Position numbers and translations under genes: made by a program
Assembly (NCBI GenBank): GCA_021234155.1
Contig: JAJEKV010000113.1
Location: 2,588,325-2,652,324, forward strand
Reading direction: 5' to 3'
Origin: Isoetes taiwanensis
Taxonomy: Eukaryota > Streptophyta > Lycopodiopsida > Isoetales > Isoetaceae
DNA: 64,000 bases
The notes under the pieces: generated by a model
Databases searched by the model: none
What the model saw: only the letters and a program-made list of their open reading frames with translations
Told to the model about the DNA's origin: nothing
In this document: piece by piece, positions 44,201 to 57,019 of the stretch
How positions within the stretch are numbered: the first letter of the stretch is position 1
Layout of the letters: the number at the start of each line of letters is the position of its first letter

Positions 44201-45204
44201 GAGGCTCTGCAAGTGTCAAAGAGCTTTATATACCTAATGGATATGAGCTTTGAGACAACCTCTGGTAGAGAGTGCAAATGTTTGAGGATTTTTGCAGGGC
44301 CATTCAAGGTCTGGTGGAAATATCCAGCCATAATTTCAGAATGCACATAATATTGAGGAATTGACTTGGAAGATATAACTCCAACCCCTAATGCCCAAAG
44401 GGAACGATTTGGCAGTACACGCTAGCATAAATTATATGGTGTGCAACTAGGCAGAGATTGGAAGGGGCAAATCCACTTGAATGTTATCAACAATACAACT
44501 GTTGGCAAAGAGTAGATCGTGCAACCTTAGCTCTTAAGTATTTTATACTATTTATGTCTACCTGGGAATCCATGTCAGCATATATGGTGCAACCAAACAC
44601 AACCAAACATGTAGCGATTCACTTGTCCTCTTCCAATATAGAAACAATGGTAGTATTGTGTGGGCTTGAAAACATGAGATGAAGCTATTTGAGATAGAGT
44701 AGCGAAGGTCATTTCATAGCTTTCAAGCATTCAACCATAAGAAATATGTATGCTATTTGGACAAATTACTACTGATTGACACTTGTGATGTTCTTATAAA
44801 TTGCTTGAACAGTTGTAATTTAATGGAATAAAAGTGGCCAAACATCGACTCTCTACCTCTCGAATGATATTATAGTCGATTTGAGTCGTTGCCTGCTACC
44901 AGAATTATGATATATATGTAATGCCTTTAATTTAGGGCAACACATTCGAAGCTTTTTTTCCTTTTACCCTCACTTTTCTTCACATCGACGTTTTTAATGG
45001 TGCCTCTACAGTTCTTCTTCACTATAGGATTCCACTTGATGGCATGAATTCTTATATGTTTCTAGCTAATAGGGCAAATATCTTCCGGATTTGTCATGGC
45101 CAAAGTCGGATTTGGCATGGATTTGGCACCCGATTCTAAACCTTTCTGAGAAGGGGCTTAACACCTTGGGTAAGTTGTGAGACAGTCTGCATCAATGGAG
45201 ATGG
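44201..45204. other. No gene recognised
   Basis: AT-rich sequence with only chance-length frames. No repeat or mobile-element signature could be assigned. Confidence 0.4.
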
Positions 45205-45205
45205 A

Positions 45206-45833
45206 GCTTGTTTTACCTTACTGCTAATCCATTACTTCAAGATGACATTTGAATAAACGAGAACAAGCTAAGTTTTACTTTGGCTAGAACAGCTTGCACC
45301 CCTGTTAATGTTTAGATCTTGCTTGAAAGAAATGGTGCCTTGGGCGATGCTCTTATCCCTTGGAAATTATTGCAAGCTTTGATGTTTAGAAGTTTTGTTC
45401 TGCACTTATGGTTGCCTTGTGCATCCACCTCATTCATCCTCATCCCTTTTCATTCTAGACAGGACCATTGTCCCTCATACAACTGCAATGTTTTCCATAA
45501 AGTTCAGAAGAGTGTCATAGATGTTCTTGTTGCAGGATCACAAACAAAGACAATTGTAGAATCATAATCATCATCATATTACGCAAAGAGTAATTATGTT
45601 CACATGTCCTGTGCTGGATAACTTATTCGATCAATTACACATGATCTGTGAATTCAAGCATGTATGCAACATGCTTTGCAATCTGCACAGCAGCAAGCAC
45701 AGGCCCAACAAGAAATGAATTCGCTCATATGTCAGGGTAAGGTTTTTTCTGAAGGCTAAAAAGGAATTTTCGCGCATTTTCTTCTCTTTTTAGACTTTTT
45801 ACCAAGCCCATATACATTTCTGTAATTAATCAT
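45206..45833. repeat. Duplicated locus, copy B (empty site for the 9.9-kb transposon)
   Basis: Collinear with 33678-34064 followed by 43951-44197. At the point where copy A holds the transposon this copy reads GCAAAGAGTAATTATGTTCA with a single TTAT (45594-45597). Right of 45833 the similarity ends at gypsy sequence. Confidence 0.88.
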
Positions 45834-45841
45834 TTTGGAAT

Positions 45842-46285
45842 ATGGAAGCTAAGGAAGCTTTTCAAATTCTGAAAAAGAGAATGGCAACTGAACCAGTATT
45901 AGTGCTGCCTGACTGGAACAAACCTTTTACAGTATGTTTTGACGCCAGTAGAAATGCTATTGGGGCAGTACTTATGCAAGACGGGCATCCGTTAGCTTAT
46001 GTTAGTCGCATGCTCAAACCATTGGAGCAAAAGTATAGCACCTATGAAAAGGAATTGATTGCCTTGGTTCATGCGCTAAAGAAATGGAGACATTATCTTA
46101 TGGGATCAAAGTTTGTTGCTCCTTTTGGTCAGCAGAGTTTGAGACGTATACAAACCCAGGATATTATCAATGCATGCCAGTTAAAGCTCATTGACACTAT
46201 ACAGGATTTTGAAGGGTTACAACTTGAATATAAACCTGGGAAGGAGAATCAAGTTGCCGATGCACTAATTCGAGTAAATATTTAG
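45842..46285 (+). pseudogene. Gypsy RNase H
   Basis: Contains FTVCFDASRNAIGAVLMQDG (first catalytic Asp), YSTYEKELIALVHALKKWRH (catalytic Glu) and, after a short scrambled stretch at 46120, LEYKPGKENQVADAL (final Asp). The canonical SFVLRTDHQSL-type block is replaced by KFVAPFGQQSLRRIQ, consistent with a small rearrangement. No start codon belongs to it; it is an internal pol segment. Confidence 0.8.
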
Positions 46286-46378
46286 GCCATATCCATAGCA
46301 AAAATTGTTAATTTGGAACCAACGAAAGGGGAATATAGGAACGACCCCCCCTTTCTATTCCATATGTACAAATAGAAA

Positions 46379-48178
46379 ATGATGGTAGAGATTTTTTGGC
46401 AAGATACAGAATTTATAATGGTTTACTATTCTATTGGAATCGCACATGTGTTACACAGGCATACAGATCAAAAGTGGTACAAGAATGTCATGAAGCTCCA
46501 TATTCTGGGCATAGAGGCACTGAAGCTACTTTGGCAACTGTTAAAAGACATTCTTATTGGCTAGAACTTGACACAAAGGTTGACACTATACCTCCCATCC
46601 TCTTGTAGTGTAAAAACTATGTAGAAGCATGTCTTGTTTGTCAACAAATGAAAGCTTCTACCAGTAAGCCTGCCGGATTGGTACAACCTTTACCAATTCA
46701 AGAAAAACCATGGAAGCATATTACCATGGATTTTATTCAAGGGTTACCAAAGACCACTCACAAGAATGACCAGATTTGGACAGTAGTAGACAGGTTGTCT
46801 AAACAGGTTCATTTTCTTCCACGTAAGTCCAACGTGACCACACCGCAAGCAAGCAAGATTGTCTTAAAGGAGATGTTTAGGATTCTTGGAATGTCAGATG
46901 CAATTATAATGGATAAAGATTTCTTATTTTGCAGCAGGTTTTGGTTAGGACTGATGAAAAATTTAGGTACGACTTTAAGGGTTTCCACAGCCTATCATCC
47001 TGATACGGATGGCCAAATTGAGGTTGTAAACCGTGTTATTGAAGATATGCTCAGAGCCTATGTTGCGGGCGGATAGCTGGTGCGACGGCATCGGCGCGGC
47101 GTAGCCTTGGCTAGTTGGGCTGGTTGTTGGTTTGAACCAAATGGCTGGTAGCTTTGCTCGGTTGGTTCAAGGCTTTTTGAGCTGGGATGTGCCATCGCCC
47201 CGGCAGTGATTTTAGCTGGGGGCTGGTCTGGCTGGTTACCAGTAGCGGGCTCGGTGATCACGATTTGCACTAATTGGTGGTTTTGCTTTCCAACCGGGTT
47301 GCTCGGCTTCCCCCTTGTCTTGGCCACGGAGTCGTTCACGGAGTCAGAGGAGACATGGTAAACTACGAAACGGTTTTGGGCAAGGTGGATGGTCCTTGTC
47401 GGGTGGCGTTGTTCCTTGGCATTTGTTTTGGCTCGATGGGGCCTTGGCGTCTGACCAAGACTTTTAGCCAAAAAGGCAAATTCAATGGGAAGAGTACCTT
47501 TATCTTCTGGAGCTTGCCTACAATAACACCGTCCATTCTGTTATCCAAAGAACTCCTTTTGAAGTAGCGTACATGTACTCCTTGGAATCCCCGATTGCAA
47601 AGCTTGGAGGAGAAGTACCCGCTTCAGACGAAGCAACTGCAGACTTTACTGATATCTTACAGGAAGTAAAATCACGACTTCAAAAGAGCCAAGAATTAAT
47701 GGTTTCCAGACTTGCAAAGAAACGAAGGAAAGTCGGCTACAAAAAAGATCACTGGGTTTGGATTCATGTTCCTAAGAAGCGCTTACGGAAAATGGGTAAT
47801 AGGTACGTAAAACTGGCACCTAGGTACTATGGTCCATTTCAAGCGATAAAGCTGGTGAGAATGCCAATCGTTTACATTTATATGGAAAATGGACTAATCT
47901 GCATCCAGTTTTTAATGTGGAAATACTAAAACCCTATAAGAAAAGTGAAATTTCTCCTGAAATTTTGCAGAAGATGAAACATTCAGAACCTCCCAACATC
48001 AAGGATGATGAAGAAGTGCTTGAACCAGAAAGATAAGGAGGTTAGGACTTCCTCTTATCGAAAAGTATCTTGTGAAATTCAAATTTCATCCACCCTCTGA
48101 TGCGGTATGGTATTCTAAGGTCCAACTTAAGGAATACGACTTACTTGTGGAGGAATATGAACGAACTTTGCAAGATTA
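46379..48178 (+). pseudogene. Gypsy integrase with chromodomain-like C-terminus, interrupted
   Basis: HHCC finger (SGHRGTEATL ... CLVCQQMK, 46500-46650), core with TMDFIQGLPKT (first Asp), DKDFLFCSRFW (second Asp) and GQIEVVNRVIEDMLRAYV (Glu), then an insertion (about 47064-47478). The frame then resumes as QWEEYLYLLELAYNN, ending with KLAPRYYGPFQAIKL, LHPVFNVEILKPY and, in another frame, a chromodomain-like LVKFKFHPPSDAVW and QLKEYDLLVEEYE (to 48178). Chromodomains direct integration to heterochromatin in chromoviruses. Confidence 0.8.
47064..47478. other. GC-rich 0.4-kb insertion inside gypsy integrase
   Basis: Between ...RAYVA and QWEEY of integrase lies about 415 bp of much GC-richer, TTGG/TGGCTGG-rich sequence. 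Its minus strand is open for 137 codons (47471-47058) with Gln/Pro-rich content but no family I recognise. No terminal repeats or target duplication are clear. Confidence 0.65.
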
Positions 48179-48584
48179 ACAAGCAAAGTTAGGAGACATT
48201 TAAATTTTTGTATTTGGAATACTTTAATACTAAAATTGCAATTGCTTTATCAAAGAAATTGATATATTGATACTTTGAATTCTTTATTCACGATCATAAA
48301 GATATCAAGTCCTCTGACTGATTTGAGGCCATCTCTAACCGAAATGAGATGAAAGACCTCTAAAGGAACTGAGGCCATTTCCAACTGAATTGGAATGAAA
48401 AATCTCTAAAGAAAAAGAGATTAACGACCTCTTTGGAATAATCATCTTTAAAAGACTTCTGATGCACAATTCTTCCTCGAGATTGACGCGGACGTTTAAT
48501 CTCGAGAAGGGAAGGTTGTTATGGCTTAATGCTGGCTCGGGGCAGCGGCTCGGGCTCAACACATTGTTACCCATCTTATTTTAA

Positions 48585-48840
48585 TTTTAATTTTTTTTTT
48601 TTTTTTTTTTAAGGTAAGAAGATAAGCTTTATTGATTGGAAAATTTTTTACAAAGCTTTGTAAGACCCCTATCAGAGGGTATTCAGCAGCCAACATGAGA
48701 GCGGTTACATTACAAATGTAGTACTGGGTTGGAACCGATTCAACCTCTTCCAAAATAGCTAGTACTATGGGGGCCATAGCCACTACCTCTTCCCAACTAG
48801 TAAGTACTATGGAAAAAGGTTCTGCCCTTTCCTGCAAAAT
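48585..48840 (-). mobile_element. Retroposon 3' tail (LINE or SINE) in the gypsy LTR
   Basis: A T run of about 22 bases (48590-48611) followed by AAGGTAAGAAGATAAGCTTTATTGA is the inverse of a polyadenylated 3' end with an ATAAAG-type signal. It interrupts the LTR that begins at 48517. The length of the inserted body is uncertain. Confidence 0.55.
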
Positions 48841-51800
48841 GTTTCTGTAAAAGCTAACATGCCTCTGCCTCCAAAAAAAAAGGGCAGCCTCAAGATATTA
48901 AGTTTGAAATTGAACTTTAGTGAAATGCTTCAATGAAATAGTCTACTAAGCATGCCAGTGATCTGCCTCTGAACTTAGTATCAAAATTCCCTTGAAGCTC
49001 CTCCTTTGAAAGTAGCATGGATTCAAACATTTCAAGAACTTGTTTCCAACTGCGCGAAGGTTGGAGCTCCCTATTTTGTAAGGACCCAAGGCTATAGGAA
49101 TAAAGAGACAAAGAATAGGCCATCTTCATCTAATCCCATTTAGTCTTGTCACCTCATGGGATCAAGTGCACAATAATCAGGAGCCTCTCGTCTCCTGCTC
49201 ATGCATGTAGCAATACTTACCACACCATCAATGGAAACACCTCTACTCTAGTTTCTTCTGATTGGGACAGGAGATCGCGGCCACTGAGAACTCATGTTTC
49301 AAAAGTATCCCTTACACAGCATAACATAAAATGTAGATAACCTGAAGTCTAACATTTTGAAACAAAGCAGCTTATTACTTCCCCAGTTCCATCAAGACGG
49401 AGATGCCCTCTAACAAAGATATCAGCACTGAGGTCTACAAAACAATCCATAGGTGCCGGCTTAATAAATCTTTGTATTACTAAGAGACCACACTGCAGTG
49501 TCAAAATAAGAATAGCATACACCAGTCTAAGAGCTTCGGGTGAAACTAACTCCTAAGCCTCAGATGAATAGACAATAAGAGACTATACTCATAGCACTGC
49601 ATAAATATTTATTGAATCACTGAGTCTAATAAGCTCGCAAGGCTGCAACATCAACACAGAAGCCCCTATTTTCAATCTATAATGCTGATGACTGCTATCC
49701 AATATGCAGGAACCTCTATTGTGGCCCTGCAGTGAGTGCAAGGCCCAGCTACAGTGGTGCAGCCGTCTTAAAAGATAAATCCAACTACTAGATAGGAAAT
49801 GACTCAGCACTGATTAGGACTGAATAACATATTGCGGATTTTACCGTAACTTCCCAAACATGATAAATTTTAGGTGTTGCCAAAGCCTCAATTTTAGAAC
49901 GGTTAGCCAAGATGAATTATATAGGAGCTGATACTCATTCTAGTCACCTCATTGGTCTAGCCTAATCTATTTATAAGAAGGTGAATATCTCGAAAAATCT
50001 TAACAGATGCCAACCCTTTTTTATTAACTTGAGCAGAGTGAAACAGAATAAGCAAGGGAGAAAAAGGCGGCAAGGCGAGAGTAAGCCCCATTCTGTTAAC
50101 CTAGCGGAGCTAGGCTAGGTGCATATCTGTAGGAAACAGCTAGCAACTCCTGGACACACCCTCTAACCACTGGGCCAACAGGAGGTCTACCCTTTCGGGT
50201 AGGCACTTTCTGCCATCAGGTAAATCCCACAAGGAGATCCTGAGCTCGGGGACTTTCGCTCGGCTTTTGAGCTTTCAAGAACGCAGAGAATCCACATTCA
50301 GCCGAAGCACCCCTTCACCTTGCCAGATGCTTATTTCTGAATTTTCCGCTATATGAAGGGTAACAAAATTTTTAAGCTCTGTATGTGGGATATTTCTATG
50401 ATGCAGATCCTCGTCCAAACGACTTCCCATGAGGGTCCCTTTCGATTTACTCATACTCAAGTCGAATTCCATCTCAAGTGATTTCCCAAGACTGCTGCTT
50501 CGAGGGGCTGTTCTATTCTTGCTATTTTATGGCCACTTAGTTGTTCTGGGAAGTTGTGCAAGAGCTCACGGACTTCATAGGTTAGAATTTTGAAGTATTT
50601 TAGTATGCTTTCTGAGCATGGCCTGAAGTTTATACCACATGAGCTTGCTTTATCACTACGATTGTTCATTACAATGTCTGGTTTTTGTAATGTATACTAC
50701 AGACGACACAGTTTTCTCATGCTTGGTAATGGCCTGATGGGGGCCATTACCCCTGAAGATGTTCACGAGCGCATTATGCACATTGCAATCGACGTTTCTA
50801 TGCTCTGTTTATTATCAGCATGTTCATTTTCAACAATCCTACTAAACTGCGTATGTGAATAAAGGACTGATTTACTGCCTTATTATCCTCTCCTGCTGAA
50901 AAATAATGATCCAAGGTAAAGTTAATTACTGTTCTATATCAGGTTGCACTTTTTCTGCCCATACACTCTTCATTCAGGGCAGAATAGTTAAATTTTATAG
51001 TCAAGTATTTGTACAAATCCCAAGGATCAAACTAGATGTTACAAATTCAAGTGTTGCAGCAGTTTCTGAAACATCTTTAAACAATCTTGCCATCCATACC
51101 ATCAAGTGGGCCAACCCACAATCCTTTGAGAGGTGGCGATGATGCAACAAAAGCTTTCCATGGTAGGCCGATGCCAATTTCCTGAACCCGCCCATCCAAC
51201 CGAAGTGACAAGTAACTGTACGTGTATCAAATACACTATGTTCATTCTATGTGCTTGAGAACATATAGCAAACACTATAAGAAAGACACTCACACAGGCT
51301 TGTCATGGGGCACATTTGGTAGCTTCTTTTGTTCCACCAGCCATCTAGATAAATCAAGCAATGAAGCAAACGGTTATCAATAGAAGAAAATGGCCTGCTT
51401 CTGCTATTAATGTTTCGCCCAAAATTCCAGGAGAATTATCTGTTGAAATGGTTGTATTCAGATCTTTAGAAAGTTACTTCTATATGGGGAAATCATGTTT
51501 CAGCAACCTTATGCTGGCAACCCTTGAATCTTCTATACCATAAATAACTAACCATTCTGAATGATATTTGAACTGGTGAGGGTCCATATAGTGCACAATG
51601 CAACGATATCTTACATACTTAACTTGACCAGTCTGATGTAACTACTGGAGCTGCCAGCCACCGTCCATGAAAGGTACCTTCCAAAGTCTCTCCTTCAAAC
51701 TGCATGCACATACAGGTCAATGTACAGAGACAACGAAGACATATTATGTTCTCTGTGTTATCAGGCAGGTCGGTTGAATGCTACTTCTAACAGGGCTGAA

Positions 51801-53870
51801 TAGCTTCAATGTGTTAATGCACATGATTACCAATCTTGTTAATGCACATGGGACATGTTTCTACATGGTGCACAGCCAGGTGAGCGTCTGATACAACTGC
51901 AAACCACCAGAAACAATTATCTTTTGCACTGCATCACTCACATGTTTAAGTTACTGCAGATTTGGATCTTCAAGGGCTGAACGGATTTTGCATTCACGAC
52001 CAGAGCCCTGAGGCTCTGAGCCTAGGTCGCCCAACCCAAAGCACGTATCAGATTCAGATTCAGACTACTAGAGGTCGGTTTTGGATTCTTACAGTCACAA
52101 ATTTTCATTGTATTCTTACGCAGGTAAAAAATCCTTCCATTCCATTTGCATTTGCAATTTCCAATGCATCTCTTACTTACTGGTCTGTCTTACTGGTTTG
52201 TCCTACTTAAGAGCAATATCCAATGCATCTCTTTGCTTTAAGAGACGTTTGCACACACTAGTTTGAAGATCTCAAATTTGCTTCAGATCAAAGTTAAGAA
52301 TTGCTCAGTCCTTTAGTGATCTTGATATGTATATGAAAAGAAGATGTACAGGTCGAGGCTGCCATGGCACAGATTATAAGCATATTGGCTGCAAATTATA
52401 GGCCAATTTTGTTTTTTCTTTTGGATCATGTGCAGAATGCTTGGTCCCAGTCTTCCCTTGAGCATTATACACCAGAAAAAGGAATGCCCAAATCCAAGGA
52501 AAACTCCAGCGTTATACTCCAAATATACCACATGGAGTTGAACCAGCAGCAAATCAATTTATCTGACATGATTTGCAGCAGCTTCATTTCTCAAATACAT
52601 GCTAAACCCTGGGCTCTCCCAGAATGTTTGTCTAAATATTTCAACTGACGAAGAGATAGCTACCTGAATATTAACCTTTGAAATGACTGCTTATGTGTGT
52701 GTCACACAGCAATTTTTCTTTTGGAAACTAGTATTCCCTTGGATCAGGGCACTTTATTTCTATTGTAGATCTTTCTTCACATTATTTATTTACCCTGGTC
52801 CTCCTTAACTGTGAAGATAAAGTCATCTCTGCCTCCATTGGACCTTTTGGGCTGAGGCCCTCTTTTTCTTTAAGAATGTTCCTTTCTTTTTGAGATTGAA
52901 CACATTTGTGGTCATAATACTTCATGAGCTGCTAAATGTTGGAAGGATGATAGTTTCTGAGGTTTGTTTTGAAACGCTTATGATTTTATTCATTAGTGTC
53001 AATTATTTATGGATTAGATTTAGAAAGGGTTCTGCTCTGCTGCGCTGAACATGCTAGAAAGCATTTGTATAATTAAAATACGGATCTGGGAATGCTATGC
53101 TCATTGTTTCTCATTGTTTATCTTAGGTACTCTTGTCATGACGACAAGTGTTCTATAAACTATGTTCTATGATATTTTCATATAACTTGAACTTGTGTTT
53201 TATTTGAACATTACTGTATGTTTTAAAGCCTAATCTATAATATATTTGGAATCTCACGGACAAAATATGTTGTTCATTCTTAGAAGCACAGTTCTGTTCG
53301 TTTTGAGTACTTTGCCATATTTTTCGTATCCGTATTTCGTATTCCATATCTGTTTTTTTTTTTTTTTTGGCATGCCGTATCGTATTTCGCATCCGTATTT
53401 GGTAACTATGCATGGTAATAACTTACGGTCCTGAAATGTATGAAATAGCATAATAAAAGAACATGCAGCAGCCAAAATCATGTTCTTGATTGGTAAGGTT
53501 TTTCCTCTCAAGATGAAGAGGCATGCTGGTAAAAGAATGGTAAGTTGTGTCGCAAAGTTGTAGTTTAGGCCCACAAATATATTTCGGTTATAGGTTGGTA
53601 TTACATGACCACCAAACCACATTATAGCTATCTTAAGTTGCCTATAATAGGCTAGAAGGGTTTGGAAATCACGGGCTTAAGCATTTTTTATGGTCTAGCT
53701 ATGTTAGAAAAGACTTGCCAGAAAGATCTTTAAGAGTTTTACTGACTACATTTTAACATGGTTAATGAATTTCACCATACTGTCAATCTATAATACAGAT
53801 TGACTATACTTGATATGGTTAGAATGTATAATAATACATTTCAAATAAAAACAAGCATTACTTCGCATCT
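48841..53870. other. Long stretch without a supported gene
   Basis: AT-rich; frames rarely exceed 80 codons and none resembles a known protein. Local items: a SINE-like segment near 50.0-50.3 kb (listed), and an 18-base T run at about 53353 followed by CATGCCGTATCGTATTTCGC with related CGTATTTCGTATTCC to the left, probably another retroposon tail. Introns of a large unrecognised gene cannot be excluded. Confidence 0.4.
50030..50275 (-). repeat. Possible tRNA-derived SINE fragment
   Basis: On the minus strand TGGCCCAGTGGTTAGAG (complement of about 50162-50178) matches a tRNA-type RNA polymerase III A box. The surrounding segment is GC-richer than its flanks and contains small hairpins (CTACCCTTTCGGGTAG, 50187-50202). 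I could not find a convincing B box, so the call is tentative. Confidence 0.35.
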
Positions 53871-53878
53871 GTAGGTGG

Positions 53879-55800
53879 AAGCAGACAACAAAGATGAGGA
53901 GATGGATTCAAATCATCAACCTCTCTTTCTTGAGGTAGACTGGCAACTTATGCAGATCCACTATCAAACTAACTTCCACAAGCCTCCGCGTTGTGTGGAT
54001 TACGATTCAGCAGAGTCTTATGCCTAGCTGCTAACAAAAGAGCTAAGGGAAATTCTGCAGCTTTCCACATTAGAACAACAGAATGCCAAGATGGTCACAG
54101 TTCTCTTGAGCGAACACAAAAGGATGTTTTGGGAGAAGATGCACAAAGGCCTTTGTATTTGGCAATCTTTCCTCGGAACATGTGGTCAATACATGGTAGA
54201 GCATCAATGGCAAACGTTCAACCTCTTCGGTCGTCAACCCCAAAACGTTTTGGAGATAGTACTGCGCAAAACTTGTGCAAATTACTAGAGACATCTCTCC
54301 TAAACAATGGGAACAATACTTCATGCAGCTTTACGATCCTAACGGGGTTCATTGTGATGTGCCAACACAAATAGTGGTTGTAACACAAATAGATGTTACT
54401 AAAGGCTTGCAATGTCTCGTAAATGGCAAGACTGCAGATTTAGATTGCATATGGACACTATTAAAGTGGGTGGACCATATATTGTCCCATCCTTATCAAT
54501 CTCTTCAACAAAACCATTCTGAAAGGCTTCTCCTCACAATGGATCATTAGTAGAGTGGTTCCAATACATAAGGCATGCAATCCTCACCGCCCTGCCAACT
54601 ACGACACAATCACGATAAACTTATTATTGGCAAAATTGCTGGCCAAAATTCTTGAGCAGCAATTGATGGCATGGGTAGAAGAAACAGAGATGCATGCACT
54701 TGCACCAGATTTAGACCTGAACAGTTTACCTTAGACCATATTTTTATAGTACAAACCTTGATACAAGGCAACAGGAACAACACTGGTATTGTTGCTGCTT
54801 TGTAGACTTTGTCAAAGCTTTTGAAATAGCCCCTAGAGAGAAGTTGTGGGAAAAAGTAAGAGTAATGCAGTGGAGTCCCTTAGGAGTTGCAAATGCAATA
54901 TAGAGGATCTACAAAATATGCTCAGTTCGAATGCCACCATCAGAACGAGTTATCAACAATAATATTGGAGTTTGCCAAAAGTGCTCAATCTTTCCCATGC
55001 TGTTTGGATTGTACATTGATCAGCTTGAAGATTGGCTTACATCGTATTGAGGCGGAAGGATCAAGCTTGCTCACCATATCATCTGGCAGCCAATATATGT
55101 GGATGATGTGGACCTCTTAGCTTACGCCTCAGTGAGCATGCAACAAAATTTGGATGCATTGAGTATTTTCTGCCAAGCCATTGGAATGCAAGTCAATTTG
55201 GCCAAAATCAAGGTGCTCCTGGTATTGTCTTCAAGGCAGCAGAGTAGCCTTGCTTCACTTACCAAGGTCAAAACATGAAAGTAGTACAAACGTAAAAATA
55301 CCAAGAAGTAGAGTTCACTACTACCATGTATTGGAACAATTGTATTGGGCAATGGGTGAGGGCAGTCTGAAAGTCTCTCTATGCAATGCATAATTATCAC
55401 AGAGCAAGCCTTATAACTAGTTACATCAGTCGCACTTGTTCAAGTTATTGATGGAGCCAGTGCTATGGAGTGGAAATATGGGGACCAATTATGTCACTTT
55501 CCACTTAGGAGTACTTGGAACGTGTACAAAAAGCCTTTCTGAATTGTGCATTTGGAGTCAAGTCTACGGTCCCATATTGAATTCTTATGTAAATGCGACT
55601 GGGTCCCTACCTCTTCAAAGAGTTACTCTAGAATGTCAAATAATATTATTGTCAGAACGTGATAAATATGGGATGCTCACACCTTCCAAACCTCGTCTAC
55701 ACAACAATGACCATTGGTTCACAAGGCCTAAGGCCTGTTGGAAGGAGAAGCCCCAGGGGATCCACCTTCTTATATATAGAACATGCCACCTACATGCATA
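53879..55800 (+). mobile_element. Decayed LINE of the same family as the one at 6-7.3 kb
   Basis: Across many stops and shifts the plus strand retains the non-LTR RT order: CFVDFVKAFEIAPREKLWEK (about 54797), GVCQKCSIFPMLFGLYIDQL (about 54968), YVDDVDLLAYAS (about 55096) and LDALSIFCQAIGMQVNLAKI. The last block parallels LDALDTFCRFTGMRVNLAKT in the 6.7-kb remnant, so both derive from one family. The endonuclease part is not recognisable. Confidence 0.75.
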
Positions 55801-56525
55801 AGATAGCTAAAAAAACCCTATTATTCATGTTTTCGATAGGCAATTTTGACCCCTTTTTTATGGTTCTATAACGAGAACAACATCCAAAAACCCATTTGAC
55901 CCCTAGTATATATAGGAAAAAGGGGTCAAAGACCAACCCCTCTCGTTCATGCACGTGATTTTGACAAGTTCCACAAGGTGAATCCCCTTTGGGAGAGGCG
56001 AGCCATTTGGTTCTTCAGATGGAATGTGCAGGAATAGGGGTGCATACATATGCATAACAATGAAAATTGCAATCGTTTGAAATAGTATCTGGACGCATTT
56101 TGCAGATTGAAACCTTGATATGATGTCGAAGTCAAATTTAGAAAAAGGGAATTTATTTTGCAAAACAAACTATGCACTAGAAGACTCTGGGTTATTTGAA
56201 GTTTGGAAAATGCCTTTTGAAGTTTGGAAGACAAGATATTGAAGTTTTGAAGACTCCGTGATATTATATATTTCATTTTTATCCCCAATATGTCTATTTT
56301 TCTATATATCCACCTTTGAAATCCTTTGCCTAGACCTTATTTTCCTATGCATATTCCCTTGGGCCATTCATGATTACCACTTTGACACCCTGCCTTTATC
56401 TCTTATTCTAAAGCTCCAAACCTTTGCCATTTTTTTTATTAAATATTCATGTTACCATTCTTTTATATTCACCGCCCTCAAATTTTCACTTAGATCCCTT
56501 ATCTCCCGATGGTTTTTAAGTACGC
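55801..56525. other. No gene recognised
   Basis: AT-rich interval between the LINE relic and the satellite-like array; only chance reading frames. Confidence 0.4.
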
Positions 56526-56529
56526 CCGA

Positions 56530-56985
56530 TTTGGGTTGGCCTCCCGTGGAAACCCTTCCAAATTTCCATGGAAACCCTTCCTACTTTCCATGGAAACCCT
56601 TCCGGCTTTCATTAAAACCAGGAAGGGTTTCCATGGAAACCCTTCCTAATTTCCATGGAAATCCTTCCGAATTTCCATGTTTGGAAAATAGGAAGGGTTT
56701 CCATGGAAAATAGGAAGGGTTTCCATGGAAATTTGGAAGGGTTTCCCAAAAATCAGAAGGGTTTCCACGGAAAATGGGAAGGGTTTCCATTTTTTTTTTT
56801 TTTATATTTTGAATATTGACACGTACATTTATGGACCACGCCTTTCAAGACGGACGCCGCCCATTAATGGTGCACGCTCACGCCACCCGAGAATTCAAAA
56901 TTTAATTCAAATGGAAACCCTTCCTATTTTCCAATGCCATGGGAAAATAGGAAGGGTTTCCACAAATGGGGGAAAATAGAAAGGG
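56530..56985. repeat. Array of GGAAGGGTTTCCATGGAAA units in both orientations
   Basis: About 20 copies of AGGAAGGGTTTCCATGGAAA or its inverse occur. From 56545 to about 56605 the reading is mainly TTTCCATGGAAACCCTTCC; from 56625 to 56790 it is mainly GGAAGGGTTTCCATGGAAA. Another inverse pair flanks a 100-bp spacer at 56910-56985. The core TTTCCATGGAAA is itself palindromic. A T run at 56791-56803 divides the blocks. Unit length is roughly 19-24 bp. Confidence 0.8.
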
Positions 56986-57019
56986 TTTCCACGTCCGATC
57001 AAAAAAATTCTAAGGGCAT

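Larger units (their letters stand above)
45836..48590 (+). mobile_element. Ty3/gypsy chromovirus-like element, 5'- and 3'-truncated
   Basis: Starts inside pol (RT/RNase H linker EAFQILKKRMATEPVLVLPD) and proceeds through RNase H, integrase, a chromodomain-like end, polypurine tract CGAGAAGGGAAGGT and an LTR start TGTTATGG at 48517. The LTR is cut near 48590 by a T-rich retroposon tail. RT before integrase identifies gypsy. The element is dead: stops at several junctions and a 0.4-kb insertion in integrase. Confidence 0.85.

Noticed and set aside
50030-50275. Functional tRNA gene
   Set aside because: Only an A-box-like element is present; no cloverleaf, anticodon stem or B box could be drawn.
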